From positions 124,001 to 188,000 of the forward strand of contig NZ_WFGV02000003.1 in assembly GCF_010095445.2 (NCBI RefSeq): a stretch of 64,000 bases of DNA, written 5' to 3'. The notes beneath the pieces are model-generated. The model was not told the origin of the DNA, did not search any database, and saw only the letters and a list, made by a program, of their open reading frames with translations. A program made the translations under genes and the position numbers. Source of the stretch: Pseudomonas sp. TNT3. GTDB taxonomy: Bacteria > Pseudomonadota > Gammaproteobacteria > Pseudomonadales > Pseudomonadaceae. Shown here one piece after another: positions 1-8,598 of this stretch (positions are counted from its first letter, which is position 1; every line of letters begins with the position of its first letter).

Positions 1-201
1 GGTCGTGCGGTTCGCCTGTCACAGTTGCTCCGCGAGCGCGGACTGATGGTGACCGCGATCCGTCCACCGACCGTGCCCGCTGGCAGCGCACGACTGCGGG
101 TGACCCTGAGTGCCGCGCACAGCGAGGCGCAGGTACAGCTATTGTTAAATGGACTGGCCGATTGTTTTGCACTACTGGGACCGGAGCCAAGCCATGCGTA
201 A
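1..201 (+). CDS. bioF: 8-amino-7-oxononanoate synthase, C-terminal end (partial)
   Basis: Only the last 66 codons are inside the window, open from base 1 and ending at TAA 199-201. The translation ends ...[19 protein letters not shown] and carries a segment of the type [21 protein letters not shown], which is the typical C-terminal region of fold-type I PLP enzymes of the AONS family (conserved RPPTVP..ARLR). BioF condenses pimeloyl-ACP with alanine, the first committed step of biotin ring synthesis. It overlaps the bioH start by 8 bases. The name rests on this short motif and on the following bioH-bioC-bioD order; the catalytic lysine lies outside the window. Confidence 0.9.
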   Translation, partial: GRAVRLSQLLRERGLMVTAIRPPTVPAGSARLRVTLSAAHSEAQVQLLLNGLADCFALLGPEPSHA

Positions 202-925
202 TCGACTGATTCTGCTGCCGGGCTGGGGCCTCGGGGTTTCTCCGCTGGAGCCCTTGGCCGCCGCGTTGCAGGGACTGGATGAGCACCTGCGGGTCGAGAT
301 CGAGCCGTTGCCAGAGTTGGAGTCCAGTGATCTTGAAGAATGGCTGGATGAGCTCGACTCATCTGTGCCACAGGACGCCTGGCTCGGCGGTTGGTCCCTC
401 GGCGGCATGCTCGCGTCCGAGTTGGCCGCGCGGCGAGGGGATCGCTGCTGCGGTCTGGTGACCCTGGCGAGCAACCCTTCGTTTGTCGCCCATGAGCAGT
501 GGCCCAGTGCGATGCCCGGTGAAACCTTCGATGCGTTTCTGGCGGGTTGCAACGCTGACCCACGAATGACCTTGAAACGCTTCTCGCTACTCTGCGCTCA
601 AGGCGCCGAGGACTCACGCGGGCTGTCGAGGCTGATGCTGGGCGGCGCGCCGCATACGGCTTCGTCAGTGTTGATGAGCGGCCTGGAACTGCTGGCACAA
701 CTGGATACCCGCGCAGCGTTGCAGGCGTTTCGGGGCCCGCAATTGCATTTATTTGCGGGCATGGACGCGCTGGTTCCAGCCGAAGCGGCGAGCGATTTGC
801 TGTCGTTGCTGCCAGATGTCGAAATTGGTCTGATTGAACAGGCCAGTCACGCGTTTCTTCTGGAAGACCCTCACGGTGTGGCGGGGGCGATCCAGGCTTT
901 TTTGCATGAGTGCGGTGATGACTGA
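194..925 (+). CDS. bioH: Pimeloyl-ACP methyl ester carboxylesterase BioH
   Basis: A 243-residue alpha/beta hydrolase. It removes the methyl ester from pimeloyl-ACP methyl ester, so ending fatty-acid-style elongation of the biotin side chain and giving BioF its substrate. The start chosen is ATG 194 ([14 protein letters not shown]), because the protein family begins at this strand; the frame stays open further upstream but that part reads into bioF. Visible catalytic elements are the LPGWG oxyanion segment near residues 8-12, the nucleophile Ser68 in GGWSLGG, an Asp in GMDALVP and the His in EQASHAF near the end. It overlaps bioF by 8 bases and bioC by 8 bases, so the operon is translationally coupled. 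Confidence 0.95.
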   Translation: MRNRLILLPGWGLGVSPLEPLAAALQGLDEHLRVEIEPLPELESSDLEEWLDELDSSVPQDAWLGGWSLGGMLASELAARRGDRCCGLVTLASNPSFVAHEQWPSAMPGETFDAFLAGCNADPRMTLKRFSLLCAQGAEDSRGLSRLMLGGAPHTASSVLMSGLELLAQLDTRAALQAFRGPQLHLFAGMDALVPAEAASDLLSLLPDVEIGLIEQASHAFLLEDPHGVAGAIQAFLHECGDD

Positions 926-1730
926 TCTCTCTCTTCCCAACCTTCCCCAGGGCTTGCCCGACAAACGTCAGGTGGCAGCCTCTTTTTCCCGCGCGGCGGC
1001 GAGCTATGACAGCGTTGCCGAGTTGCAGCGTGATGTGGGTAGCCAGTTATTGAGTCGCTTGCCCGAAGGTTTTTCACCTGATCGCTGGCTGGACCTGGGC
1101 AGCGGTACCGGCTATTTCAGCCGGGCGCTCGGCGGGCGGTTTCCTGCCGGTGAAGGGGTGGCGCTGGACATTGCCGAAGGCATGCTCAATCACGCACGGC
1201 CGTTGGGTGGCGCCACGCATTTCATCGCGGGGGACGCAGAGCGGTTGCCGCTGCAGGATTCAACCTGTGACCTGATCTTCTCCAGCCTCGCGGTGCAGTG
1301 GTGCGCGGATTTTGCTTCGGTGCTCGGTGAAGCCCATCGGGTGTTGAAACCGGGGGGGATTTTCGCGTTTGCTAGTCTGTGCGTGGGTACGTTGTTCGAG
1401 TTGCGCGACAGTTGGCGGCAGGTGGATGGCAGGGTGCACGTCAACCGTTTCCGTGAGTTCGAGGTTTATCAGCAATTGTGCGCTGACAGCGGACTGAGGA
1501 TAGGGAGTCTGCAAGTGTGTCCGCATGTGCTGCACTACCCGGACGTGCGCAGCCTGACCCATGAACTCAAGGCATTGGGTGCGCACAACCTGAACCCCGG
1601 TCGGCCGGGTGGTTTGACCGGTCGGGCGCGAATCCTCGGTTTGATCGAGGCTTACGAGCAATTTCGTCAGGCCGAAGGTTTGCCCGCGACTTATCAAGTG
1701 GTCTACGCCGTTCTGGAGAAACCCTTATGA
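918..1730 (+). CDS. bioC: Malonyl-ACP O-methyltransferase BioC
   Basis: A 270-residue class I SAM-dependent methyltransferase that methylates malonyl-ACP so that it can enter fatty-acid synthesis as the biotin primer. The SAM site [14 protein letters not shown] is near residues 57-70, followed by an acidic residue after strand two (VALDIAEGM) and the later motif [12 protein letters not shown]. The start is taken as ATG 918 ([11 protein letters not shown]), overlapping the bioH stop; an in-frame ATG at 906 (MSAV) is a possible alternative. It overlaps bioD by the ATGA at 1727-1730. BioC and BioH work as a pair (methylate, then demethylate), which agrees with their adjacency. Confidence 0.95.
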   Translation: MTDLSLPNLPQGLPDKRQVAASFSRAAASYDSVAELQRDVGSQLLSRLPEGFSPDRWLDLGSGTGYFSRALGGRFPAGEGVALDIAEGMLNHARPLGGATHFIAGDAERLPLQDSTCDLIFSSLAVQWCADFASVLGEAHRVLKPGGIFAFASLCVGTLFELRDSWRQVDGRVHVNRFREFEVYQQLCADSGLRIGSLQVCPHVLHYPDVRSLTHELKALGAHNLNPGRPGGLTGRARILGLIEAYEQFRQAEGLPATYQVVYAVLEKPL

Positions 1731-2407
1731 GTGCAGCCTATTTCATCACCGGTACGGACACCGATGTCGGCAAGACCACTGTTGCCGCCGGTTTGCTTCA
1801 CGCCGCGCGGTCGGCAGGCATGAGCACCGCAGCAGGCAAACCGGTGGCGTCCGGCTGCGACGTGACGCCCAAGGGTTTGCGCAATTCGGATGCACTGGCG
1901 TTGCTGGCGGAATGCTCGCTGCCAATGACCTACGTGCAAGTCAATCCGGTCGCGTTTGAACCGGCGATCGCACCGCATTTGGCCGCCAGGGAAGCTGGCG
2001 TGGCGTTGACCGTGCAGTCCTTGTTGGTGCCGATGCGGCAGATTCTGGACATGCAGGCGGACTTCACCCTGATAGAGGGCGCTGGCGGTTGGCGTGTGCC
2101 GCTGGCGGATCAGGACAACCTGTCGGACCTGGCAATCGCGCTGGGCCTGCCGGTGATTCTGGTCGTCGGCGTGCGGTTGGGTTGCATCAACCATGCGCTG
2201 CTGACGGCTGAAGCCATTGCGCGGGACGGTCTGCAACTGGCGGGGTGGGTGGCCAATATCATCGATTCCAAGACGTCGCGCCTGGAAGAAAACCTGGCGA
2301 CCCTGGCCGAGCGAATTCCCGCGCCGTGCCTGGGTCGAGTGCCCAAGCTCAAGTTGGTGACTGCAGAAGCGGTGGCCGAGCATTTACAGCTGGATCTGCT
2401 GGACTAG
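1727..2407 (+). CDS. bioD: ATP-dependent dethiobiotin synthetase BioD
   Basis: A 226-residue P-loop ligase that closes the ureido ring of biotin: 7,8-diaminononanoate plus CO2 plus ATP gives dethiobiotin. The modified Walker [11 protein letters not shown] lies at residues 9-18, and the GKPVASGC segment near residue 38 and EGAGGWRVP near residue 115 are standard family motifs. It is the last gene of the bio operon here, coupled to bioC through ATGA. The diaminopelargonate aminotransferase bioA is not in the window. No strong terminator is visible directly after it; about 107 bases separate it from the next gene. Confidence 0.96.
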   Translation: MSAAYFITGTDTDVGKTTVAAGLLHAARSAGMSTAAGKPVASGCDVTPKGLRNSDALALLAECSLPMTYVQVNPVAFEPAIAPHLAAREAGVALTVQSLLVPMRQILDMQADFTLIEGAGGWRVPLADQDNLSDLAIALGLPVILVVGVRLGCINHALLTAEAIARDGLQLAGWVANIIDSKTSRLEENLATLAERIPAPCLGRVPKLKLVTAEAVAEHLQLDLLD

Positions 2408-2514
2408 GTTTTGGCTATGACAAGGCACTGTGCCATTAGTGTTTTTGTCGGGCCTTTTACCCGTGTGTCTGCTTCAATGCCAGTTGTTGATCCTTCCCAA
2501 GAACGAGTTCTCCC

Positions 2515-2811
2515 ATGGAAATCTCAGGAAACACCGCTTTTTATGCCGGTCTGAGCACTGTTCAGGCTGGGCAGAGTCGCGTCGACCAAGCTGCCGGGCA
2601 AATCGCCAGCGCCACCGTCGACCGTTCGGTGGTCAGCCAGTCGTCCGACGTTCAGGTCGATCGTTTGCGTGGCGTTGACCGCGCTCAGCAATCGGACCTG
2701 GCCAGCGACGCTGTGGAGATGGCTCAAGGCAAGCTGCAACTCGAGCTGGGGGCAAAGGTGGCCAAGGCTTCCGATGAAATGCTCGGCACGTTGATCGACA
2801 CTTACGCCTGA
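2515..2811 (+). CDS. Small protein resembling the ends of flagellar rod/hook proteins
   Basis: A 98-residue protein of unknown function; I recall a similar small protein after bioD in P. aeruginosa. The N-terminus (AFYAGLSTVQAGQSRVDQAA then GQIASATVD) resembles the signature of the FlgC/FlgF/FlgG rod family (SGL.A.Q.R.D..A.NIANA.T). The C-terminus (AVEMAQGKLQLELGAKVAKA then SDEMLGTLIDTYA) resembles the FlgG/FlgF tail (..ANAKVIKTADEMLGTLIN..). Only about 30 residues separate the two, so it looks like an axial flagellar protein reduced to its two coiled-coil ends. No signal peptide or membrane segment. The start ATG 2515 follows a purine-rich stretch. It has its own terminator. Function unknown; the resemblance is by eye. 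Confidence 0.85.
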   Translation: MEISGNTAFYAGLSTVQAGQSRVDQAAGQIASATVDRSVVSQSSDVQVDRLRGVDRAQQSDLASDAVEMAQGKLQLELGAKVAKASDEMLGTLIDTYA

Positions 2812-2836
2812 TTCTTTCGCTGTATCCGCACCCTCG

Positions 2837-2862
2837 ACGCCGCGCTTGTTCGCGGCGTTTTT
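2837..2862 (+). terminator. Rho-independent terminator after the rod-like gene
   Basis: Eight-base perfect stem ACGCCGCG/CGCGGCGT (2837-2844 and 2851-2858) with a 6-base loop followed by five T. It separates the small gene from the acyl-CoA dehydrogenase promoter region. Confidence 0.88.
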
Positions 2863-3014
2863 CTGCGTAAGTCCTTCTCGCTCAACTAATCTTTTCTCTA
2901 GCGTCCGTTGCTCCATCAACCGCCGTACACGGCTGCGCGTGCGCAATGCAAAAGCCGTGATGACGAACGGCAAAAGATCGACGCTTGACAAGATTTGGTC
3001 GTAAACGTATGTTT

Positions 3015-3028
3015 CAAACAACTGTTTG
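3015..3028. promoter_or_regulatory. PsrA-like fatty-acid operator
   Basis: CAAACAACTGTTTG fits the published PsrA consensus of Pseudomonas, (G/C)AAAC-N2-4-GTTT(G/C), with perfect half sites and a 4-base spacer. It lies 61 bases before the first acyl-CoA dehydrogenase start. PsrA is a TetR-type repressor released by long-chain fatty acids, which would fit induction of a FadE. The site is read from sequence; binding is inferred. Confidence 0.6.
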
Positions 3029-3089
3029 ACCGTCACAACAAATCATTACGGTCGTTCATTCCCGGTTACATCAGCAGAGGTTTATCGCT

Positions 3090-4895
3090 ATGCCTGACTA
3101 CAAGGCCCCCTTGCGTGATATTCGCTTCGTTCGTGACGAACTGCTCGGCTACGAAGCGCACTATCAGAGCCTTCCGGCTTGTGCGGACGCAACTCCGGAC
3201 ATGGTTGACGCCATTCTTGAGGAAGGCGCCAAGTTTTGTGAGCAGGTACTGGCTCCGCTGAACCGCGTGGGTGACACCGAAGGCTGCACCTGGAGCGAGT
3301 CCGGCGTTAAAACCCCGACTGGCTTCAAAGAGGCCTATAAGCAATTCGTTGAAGGCGGCTGGCCAAGTCTGGCTCACGACATCGAGCACGGCGGCCAAGG
3401 CCTTCCGGAATCGCTCGGTCTGGCGGTCAGCGAAATGGTCGGTGAAGCCAACTGGTCGTGGGGCATGTACCCAGGCCTGTCCCACGGTGCGATGAACACC
3501 ATCAGCGAGCACGGCACGCCTGAGCAGCAAGAGGCTTACCTGACCAAGCTGGTTTCCGGCGAATGGACCGGCACCATGTGCCTGACCGAACCGCATTGCG
3601 GCACCGACCTGGGCATGCTGCGTACCAAGGCTGAACCTCAGGCTGACGGTTCCTACAAAGTCTCCGGCACCAAGATCTTCATCTCGGCCGGCGAACACGA
3701 CATGGCCGACAACATCGTCCACATCGTGCTGGCACGTCTGCCGGATGCACCGGCTGGCACCAAAGGCATCTCGCTGTTTATCGTTCCCAAGTTCATGCCG
3801 AACGCTGACGGTTCGATCGGCGCTCGCAACGCCGTGACCTGTGGTTCCCTGGAACACAAGATGGGCATCCACGGTAACGCCACCTGCGTAATGAACTTCG
3901 ACGCGGCCACCGGTTTCCTGATCGGCCCGGCGAACAAAGGCCTGAACTGCATGTTCACCTTTATGAACACCGCTCGCCTGGGCACCGCGTTGCAAGGTCT
4001 GGCGCACGCCGAAATCGGCTTCCAGGGCGGCTTGAAATACGCTCGTGATCGTCTGCAGATGCGTTCCCTGACTGGCCCGAAAGCGCCGGAAAAAGCCGCT
4101 GACCCGATCATCGTTCACCCTGACGTACGTCGCATGCTGTTGACCATGAAGGCGTTCGCCGAAGGCAACCGCGCGATGGTTTACTTCACCGCCAAGCAAG
4201 TCGACGTGGTCAAGTACGGCGTGGACGAAGAAGAGAAGAAGAAAGCCGACGCACTGCTGGCCTTCATGACGCCAATCGCTAAAGCTTTCATGACCGAAGT
4301 CGGTTTCGAGTCCGCCAACCATGGTGTACAAATCTACGGCGGCCACGGTTTCATCGCTGAATGGGGCATGGAGCAGAACGTTCGCGACAGCCGCATTTCG
4401 ATGCTGTACGAAGGCACCACCGGTATCCAGGCACTCGACTTGCTGGGCCGTAAAGTGTTGATGACCCAAGGCGAAGCTCTGAAAAGCTTCACCAAGATCG
4501 TCCACAAGTTCTGCCAGACCAACGAAGGCAACGAAGCGGTCAAAGAGTTCGTCGAGCCGTTGGCTGCGTTGAACAAAGAATGGGGCGAGCTGACCATGAA
4601 GGTCGGTATGGCGGCCATGAAAGACCGCGAAGAAGTCGGCGCGGCGTCCGTGGATTACCTGATGTACTCCGGTTACGCCTGCCTGGCCTACTTCTGGGCT
4701 GACATGGCGCGTCTGGCTGCTGAGAAACTGGCTGCCGGCACCACCGAAGAGGCGTTCTACACCGCCAAGCTGCAGACTGCGCGCTTCTACTTCCAGCGCA
4801 TCCTGCCGCGTACCCGCACTCACGTGGCAACCATGCTGTCGGGCGCTAACAACCTGATGGACATGAAAGAAGAGAACTTCGCGCTGGGCTACTAA
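3090..4895 (+). CDS. fadE1: FadE-type acyl-CoA dehydrogenase (first of three)
   Basis: A 601-residue FAD enzyme that oxidises acyl-CoA to trans-2-enoyl-CoA in beta-oxidation. It is longer than the 380-residue mitochondrial type because of an extra N-terminal stretch ([18 protein letters not shown]) and a C-terminal helical extension, as in the bacterial 600-residue class. Visible motifs are [13 protein letters not shown] (FAD/substrate site), [10 protein letters not shown] and [16 protein letters not shown] with the probable catalytic base Glu441. An AGAGG ribosome site lies about 9 bases before ATG. I recall the P. aeruginosa equivalent (PA0506, FadE1, long-chain) and a P. putida relative called phenylacyl-CoA dehydrogenase; chain-length preference cannot be read here. 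A PsrA-like box lies upstream, a strong terminator downstream. Confidence 0.93.
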   Translation: MPDYKAPLRDIRFVRDELLGYEAHYQSLPACADATPDMVDAILEEGAKFCEQVLAPLNRVGDTEGCTWSESGVKTPTGFKEAYKQFVEGGWPSLAHDIEHGGQGLPESLGLAVSEMVGEANWSWGMYPGLSHGAMNTISEHGTPEQQEAYLTKLVSGEWTGTMCLTEPHCGTDLGMLRTKAEPQADGSYKVSGTKIFISAGEHDMADNIVHIVLARLPDAPAGTKGISLFIVPKFMPNADGSIGARNAVTCGSLEHKMGIHGNATCVMNFDAATGFLIGPANKGLNCMFTFMNTARLGTALQGLAHAEIGFQGGLKYARDRLQMRSLTGPKAPEKAADPIIVHPDVRRMLLTMKAFAEGNRAMVYFTAKQVDVVKYGVDEEEKKKADALLAFMTPIAKAFMTEVGFESANHGVQIYGGHGFIAEWGMEQNVRDSRISMLYEGTTGIQALDLLGRKVLMTQGEALKSFTKIVHKFCQTNEGNEAVKEFVEPLAALNKEWGELTMKVGMAAMKDREEVGAASVDYLMYSGYACLAYFWADMARLAAEKLAAGTTEEAFYTAKLQTARFYFQRILPRTRTHVATMLSGANNLMDMKEENFALGY

Positions 4896-4919
4896 GCCTT
4901 AACGCAGTCGTTCAAAAAA

Positions 4920-4952
4920 CCGCTGCTCCTTCGGGAGCGGCGGTTTTTTTTT
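4920..4952 (+). terminator. Strong rho-independent terminator after fadE1
   Basis: Ten-base stem CCGCTGCTCC/GGAGCGGCGG (4920-4929, 4934-4943) with a TTCG tetraloop and nine T. The preceding A-run makes it potentially bidirectional. Confidence 0.95.
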
Positions 4953-5198
4953 GCCGGTGACGTTCCGACGCTGCAGTCGCAAAAAACCGAGGGAGGTCGA
5001 AAAGTCGACCTGCTGACTGACCACGTTTTTAATCGCGGTGCCGCGATCTGCCGGGCAAGGCGCTTTCCGGGACATGGAGGTTGGCAGCGATTGCGCTCCG
5101 CATGCGCGCCTGGCCACTGGTTGAAACATGCCGTCTAAAAAAACCGTACTAAATCACTCAGAAAGTCCCGGCATCTGCCGTTACAAGGAGAGGGCACA
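4953..5198. other. Gene-free leader region before the diguanylate cyclase
   Basis: About 250 bases without a convincing gene. It holds two short dyads: AGGTCGA-N4-TCGACCT around 4994-5011 and ATCGCGG-TG-CCGCGAT around 5032-5047. It presumably carries the promoter of the diguanylate cyclase; I could not pick a reliable -35/-10 pair. It ends in an excellent ribosome site AAGGAG (5185-5190). Confidence 0.5.
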
Positions 5199-5321
5199 AT
5201 GCCATCAATCGATGTGACGGTCGGAGCTTTTACCCTTGCCGCGTTCTTCCGCTGTACGTTTCAGTCATTTTTTGCCGTCGTTGGTGCTTTTGCTGGCAGG
5301 GCTCGCGGCTGCCTACGTTAA
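5199..5321 (+). CDS. Possible 40-codon leader frame overlapping the cyclase start
   Basis: ATG 5199 stands 8 bases after a near-perfect AAGGAG, far better than the site of the cyclase itself. It opens a frame MPSIDVTVGAFTLAAFF.. that stops at TAA 5319-5321, after running for about 85 bases over the 5' end of the cyclase gene in another frame. It could be a leader peptide that couples or limits translation of the cyclase, or it could mean that the true cyclase start is misread by a base error in the sequence. No known family recognised. Confidence 0.3.
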   Translation: MPSIDVTVGAFTLAAFFRCTFQSFFAVVGAFAGRARGCLR

Positions 5322-6525
5322 AGACCTCAATGTCTTCTTCACCTCGCTGTTCAACGTATTGCCAACGCTGGTGTTGTTGCTGGGCGGGGCCTACTGCGCG
5401 GTTTATCGCCGCCAGCGCGAATTGTTCCTGATGGTCACGGTGTACATCGCCTACTACTTGCTGGACGCGCAGACCGACTATTACCGCGACAACGGCAAGG
5501 TACGTGATGACGCCGCGGTGATTTTTCATCTGGTGTGTCTGCTACTCCCTCTGATGTTCGGTGTGTTCGCAGCCTGGCAGGAACGCACCCATCTGTTCCA
5601 GGACATGGTGGCGCGTTTCGCCGTGTTGCTGGCCGTCGGCAGCGTGGCGTTGGGGCTGGAGCAGAGTTACCCACAGGCGCTGTTGATGTGGCTGGCTGAA
5701 ATCCGCTGGCCCGCGCTGCATGGCGCCTGGATGAGTCTGATCCAGCTCTCTTATCCCGTATTCATCGCCATGTTCGTGCTCTTGAGCTGGCAGTACTGGC
5801 GCAAGCCGAGACCCTTGCACGCCGCACAGCTTGTGGGCTTGCTGGGGTTGTTCTGGATGTTGCCGAAGACGTTCATCCTGCCGTTCACGCTGAACATCAT
5901 GTGCAGCCAGGTGATGTTGATGATTGCGGCGGCGGTGGCTCATGAAGCCTACCAAATGGCCTTCCGCGACGAACTCACGGGGTTGCCGGGTCGCCGCGCG
6001 TTGAATGAACGCATGCAGCGCCTGGGACGCAATTACGTGTTGGCGATGAGCGACGTCGATCACTTCAAGAAATTCAACGACACCCATGGCCACGATGTGG
6101 GCGATCAGGTGCTGCGGCTGGTCGCCAGCAAGCTGTCGAAAATCGGCGGGGGTGGCAGGGCGTATCGCTATGGCGGTGAGGAATTTGCACTGGTGTTCGC
6201 CGGCAAGACCCTTGAGGAGTGCCTGCCGCACCTGGAAGTCATCCGCGCATCCATCGCGACGTACAACATTCATTTGCGCAACCAGGACAACCGTCCTCAG
6301 GACGATCAGCAAGGACGACAGCGCCGGGCCGGTTCGAGTGCTTCAAGTGTGTCGGTCACGGTCAGCATCGGCGTTGCGGATCGACTGGAGCAGCGCACCC
6401 CGGAACAAGTGCTCAAGTCCGCGGACGAAGCGCTCTACAGCGCCAAGGGGGCCGGACGTAACTGCGTGGTGGCGTATGGTCAGAATCGCCGTGGCGCCGT
6501 GCGTATGGACGCCGCTACGGATTGA
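5236..6525 (+). CDS. Membrane-bound diguanylate cyclase (GGDEF)
   Basis: A 429-residue protein: about seven hydrophobic segments in residues 10-240, then a cytoplasmic GGDEF domain from about residue 250. It should make c-di-GMP from two GTP. The active-site loop is GGEEF at 313-317 (YRYGGEEFAL), with DELTGLPGRRAL and the Mg-site motif MSDVDHFKKFND upstream, so activity is likely. The usual inhibitory RxxD site before the loop is not seen (glycines, GGGG, stand there), so product feedback may be missing. The start is TTG 5236 with GGAG 10 bases before it; a stop at 5215 excludes longer versions in this frame. The gene sits between acyl-CoA dehydrogenase paralogs. No periplasmic sensor domain is visible, so the signal is probably sensed in the membrane. 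Confidence 0.9.
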   Translation: MPRSSAVRFSHFLPSLVLLLAGLAAAYVKDLNVFFTSLFNVLPTLVLLLGGAYCAVYRRQRELFLMVTVYIAYYLLDAQTDYYRDNGKVRDDAAVIFHLVCLLLPLMFGVFAAWQERTHLFQDMVARFAVLLAVGSVALGLEQSYPQALLMWLAEIRWPALHGAWMSLIQLSYPVFIAMFVLLSWQYWRKPRPLHAAQLVGLLGLFWMLPKTFILPFTLNIMCSQVMLMIAAAVAHEAYQMAFRDELTGLPGRRALNERMQRLGRNYVLAMSDVDHFKKFNDTHGHDVGDQVLRLVASKLSKIGGGGRAYRYGGEEFALVFAGKTLEECLPHLEVIRASIATYNIHLRNQDNRPQDDQQGRQRRAGSSASSVSVTVSIGVADRLEQRTPEQVLKSADEALYSAKGAGRNCVVAYGQNRRGAVRMDAATD

Positions 6526-6615
6526 GTGATGATGGCGCATTCAGCGTCTGGACTGTGATTGTAGGGCGTGGTTGGCGGCAGTAGGTTTGAGTGATCTGCT
6601 GACGGAGAAAATGCC

Positions 6616-8412
6616 ATGCCCGAGTACAAAGCTCCCCTGCGCGACATGCGCTTCCTGATCGACCACGTCTTTGATTTCCACAGCAACTACGCGGCTCTGG
6701 GCGCCACTGACGCCAGCCCGGACATGGTGGCGGCGATCCTCGAAGAAGGCGCGAAATTCTGCGAGAACGTGCTCGCGCCGCTCAATCGCAGCGGCGACGA
6801 AGAAGGCTGCCATTTCGACAATGGCGTGGTGACAACGCCGGCAGGTTTCAAGCAAGCCTTCGCCCAATACGTTGAAGGCGGCTGGCACGGTCTGGCAGCG
6901 GATCCTGCTTATGGCGGCCAGGGATTGCCCAGTTCCCTGGGGCTGGTGATCAGCGAAATGGTCGGTTCCAGCAACACGTCCTGGGGTATGTATCCGGGGT
7001 TGACCCACGGTGCCATGTCGGCCATTCATGCCCACGGCACCGAAGAACAGAAACTCACCTATCTAAGCAAACTCACCGCCGGGCAGTGGACGGGCACCAT
7101 GTGCCTGACCGAAGCCCATTGCGGCACCGACCTGGGCATCATCAAGACCCGCGCTGTACCAACGGCCGATGGCAGCTACGCGATCTCCGGCAGCAAGATT
7201 TTCATCTCCGCCGGCGAGCACGATATGAGTGACAACATCATTCACCTGGTGTTGGCGAAGCTGCCGGATGCGCCGGCAGGGACCAAGGGGATTTCGCTGT
7301 TTATCGTTCCTAAGTTCCTGCCCGATGGCGACGGTGAGGCGGGGGAGCGCAACGGCGTTTCCTGTGGCTCTATCGAACACAAAATGGGCATCAAGGCCTC
7401 GGCCACCTGCGTGTTGAACTTCGACGATGCCAAGGGCTACTTGATCGGTGAGCCGAACAAGGGCCTGAACTGCATGTTCACCATGATGAACCACGCTCGT
7501 CTCGGCACCGGTATGCAAGGATTGTGCTTGGGCGAGGCGAGCTTTCAGGGGGCGATCAAGTACGCCAACGATCGCTTGCAAATGCGTTCGTTGACCGGCG
7601 CGAAAGCACCGGAGAAGCCTGCTGACCCCATCATTGTTCATCCCGACGTGCGTCGGATGTTGCTGACCATGAAGGCCTTCAACGAAGGCAACAGGGCGCT
7701 GACTTACTTCACTGCACAGTTGCTGGACACTGCGCATCTGAGTCCCGATGAAACGGCGCGTCAGGAGGCTGAGGATTTGTTGGCGTTCCTGACACCCATC
7801 TGCAAGGCCTTCATGACCGATACCGGGCTGGAAGTGACCAACCACGGGATGCAGGTGTTTGGCGGCCACGGTTTCATCCGTGAGTGGGGCATGGAGCAAT
7901 TGGTTCGTGACTGCCGGATCGCCCCGATCTACGAAGGCACCAATGGTATTCAGGCGCTGGATCTGTTGGGACGCAAAGTGCTCGGCAGCCAGGGCAAATT
8001 GCTGCGGGGTTTCACTAAAATCGTCCATAAGTTCTGCGCAGCAAACGCCGCGCATCCGCAACTCGCGCCCTACGTCGCGCAGCTCAACGATTTGAATCGG
8101 CAGTGGGGTGAGGTAACGACCCAGGTGGGCATGGCCGCGATGAAGAATGCGGATGAAGTCGGCGCCGCGTCAGTGGATTACCTGATGTACAGCGGCTACA
8201 TCATCCTCGGCTATTTGTGGCTGCGCATGGCGCTGGTTGCACAGGCCCAGATCGACGACGGTAGCGGCGATGCCGATTATTGCCGGGGCAAACTGGCGAC
8301 CAGCGAGTTTTACTTCAAGCGATTGCTGCCACGCACTGCCGCTCATCGGGCGGCGATCGAGGCCGGCAGTGATTGTCTGATGAAGTTGCCGGCGGAGTTG
8401 TTTGCGCTCTGA
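6616..8412 (+). CDS. FadE-type acyl-CoA dehydrogenase (second of three)
   Basis: A 598-residue paralog of its two neighbours, most like the first (shared MCLTEAHCGTDLGI, MRSLTGAKAPEKPADPIIVH, and HKFC..N region). The probable catalytic base is Glu440 in YEGTNGIQALDL. A GGAG-type site (GACGGAG) lies just before ATG 6616. It is 90 bases downstream of the diguanylate cyclase with no terminator between, so the two may be co-transcribed. It should carry out the first beta-oxidation step on an acyl-CoA of unknown length. A hairpin follows at 8421. The sequence shows no frameshift or lost motif, so it is probably active, not a decayed copy. Confidence 0.92.
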   Translation: MPEYKAPLRDMRFLIDHVFDFHSNYAALGATDASPDMVAAILEEGAKFCENVLAPLNRSGDEEGCHFDNGVVTTPAGFKQAFAQYVEGGWHGLAADPAYGGQGLPSSLGLVISEMVGSSNTSWGMYPGLTHGAMSAIHAHGTEEQKLTYLSKLTAGQWTGTMCLTEAHCGTDLGIIKTRAVPTADGSYAISGSKIFISAGEHDMSDNIIHLVLAKLPDAPAGTKGISLFIVPKFLPDGDGEAGERNGVSCGSIEHKMGIKASATCVLNFDDAKGYLIGEPNKGLNCMFTMMNHARLGTGMQGLCLGEASFQGAIKYANDRLQMRSLTGAKAPEKPADPIIVHPDVRRMLLTMKAFNEGNRALTYFTAQLLDTAHLSPDETARQEAEDLLAFLTPICKAFMTDTGLEVTNHGMQVFGGHGFIREWGMEQLVRDCRIAPIYEGTNGIQALDLLGRKVLGSQGKLLRGFTKIVHKFCAANAAHPQLAPYVAQLNDLNRQWGEVTTQVGMAAMKNADEVGAASVDYLMYSGYIILGYLWLRMALVAQAQIDDGSGDADYCRGKLATSEFYFKRLLPRTAAHRAAIEAGSDCLMKLPAELFAL

Positions 8413-8420
8413 CTTTTTCT

Positions 8421-8454
8421 CTGTGGCGAGCTTGCTCGCCACAGGATTTTCTTG
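8421..8454 (+). terminator. Hairpin with weak T-tract after the second dehydrogenase
   Basis: Ten-base perfect stem CTGTGGCGAG/CTCGCCACAG with CTTG loop (8421-8444), followed by GATTTTCTT. The stem sequence is also that of a single REP unit, so this may be a REP element acting as terminator. Confidence 0.6.
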
Positions 8455-8524
8455 ATCTCCATATTGCAATTTTGTGACTGTAAAATACGCAGTGGTCACA
8501 GCATGACCCTATGTGTCGTAAAAG

Positions 8525-8551
8525 TTGTTGGGTTACACTCGAACTCAACAA
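8525..8551. promoter_or_regulatory. 27-base dyad, candidate operator of the third dehydrogenase
   Basis: TTGTTGGGTT and AACTCAACAA form 10-base arms with one mismatch around a 7-base spacer. A possible -10 hexamer TACACT (8534-8539) lies inside it, 60 bases before the gene start at 8599. The placement fits a repressor site. It does not match the PsrA consensus. Confidence 0.45.
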
Positions 8552-8598
8552 AGACACCATTCATGTGAATCAACTGTAAAGATCCTGCGAGGTTTGCC

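Noticed and set aside
149..193. Longer N-terminus for bioH starting at ATG 149
   Set aside because: It would add 15 residues ([15 protein letters not shown]) unlike the family and overlap bioF by 53 bases; ATG 194 fits the protein family.
3066..4823. Long open frame (585 codons) on the - strand opposite fadE1
   Set aside because: It mirrors the codon pattern of the real gene, has a His/Gln/Val-rich composition with no family motif, and the + strand gene is unambiguous. Similar long mirror frames oppose rpoD (31807-33552), pqqF/davA/davB (20748-22280), lptD (51782-53269), gcd (25504-26721) and others; all rejected for the same reason.
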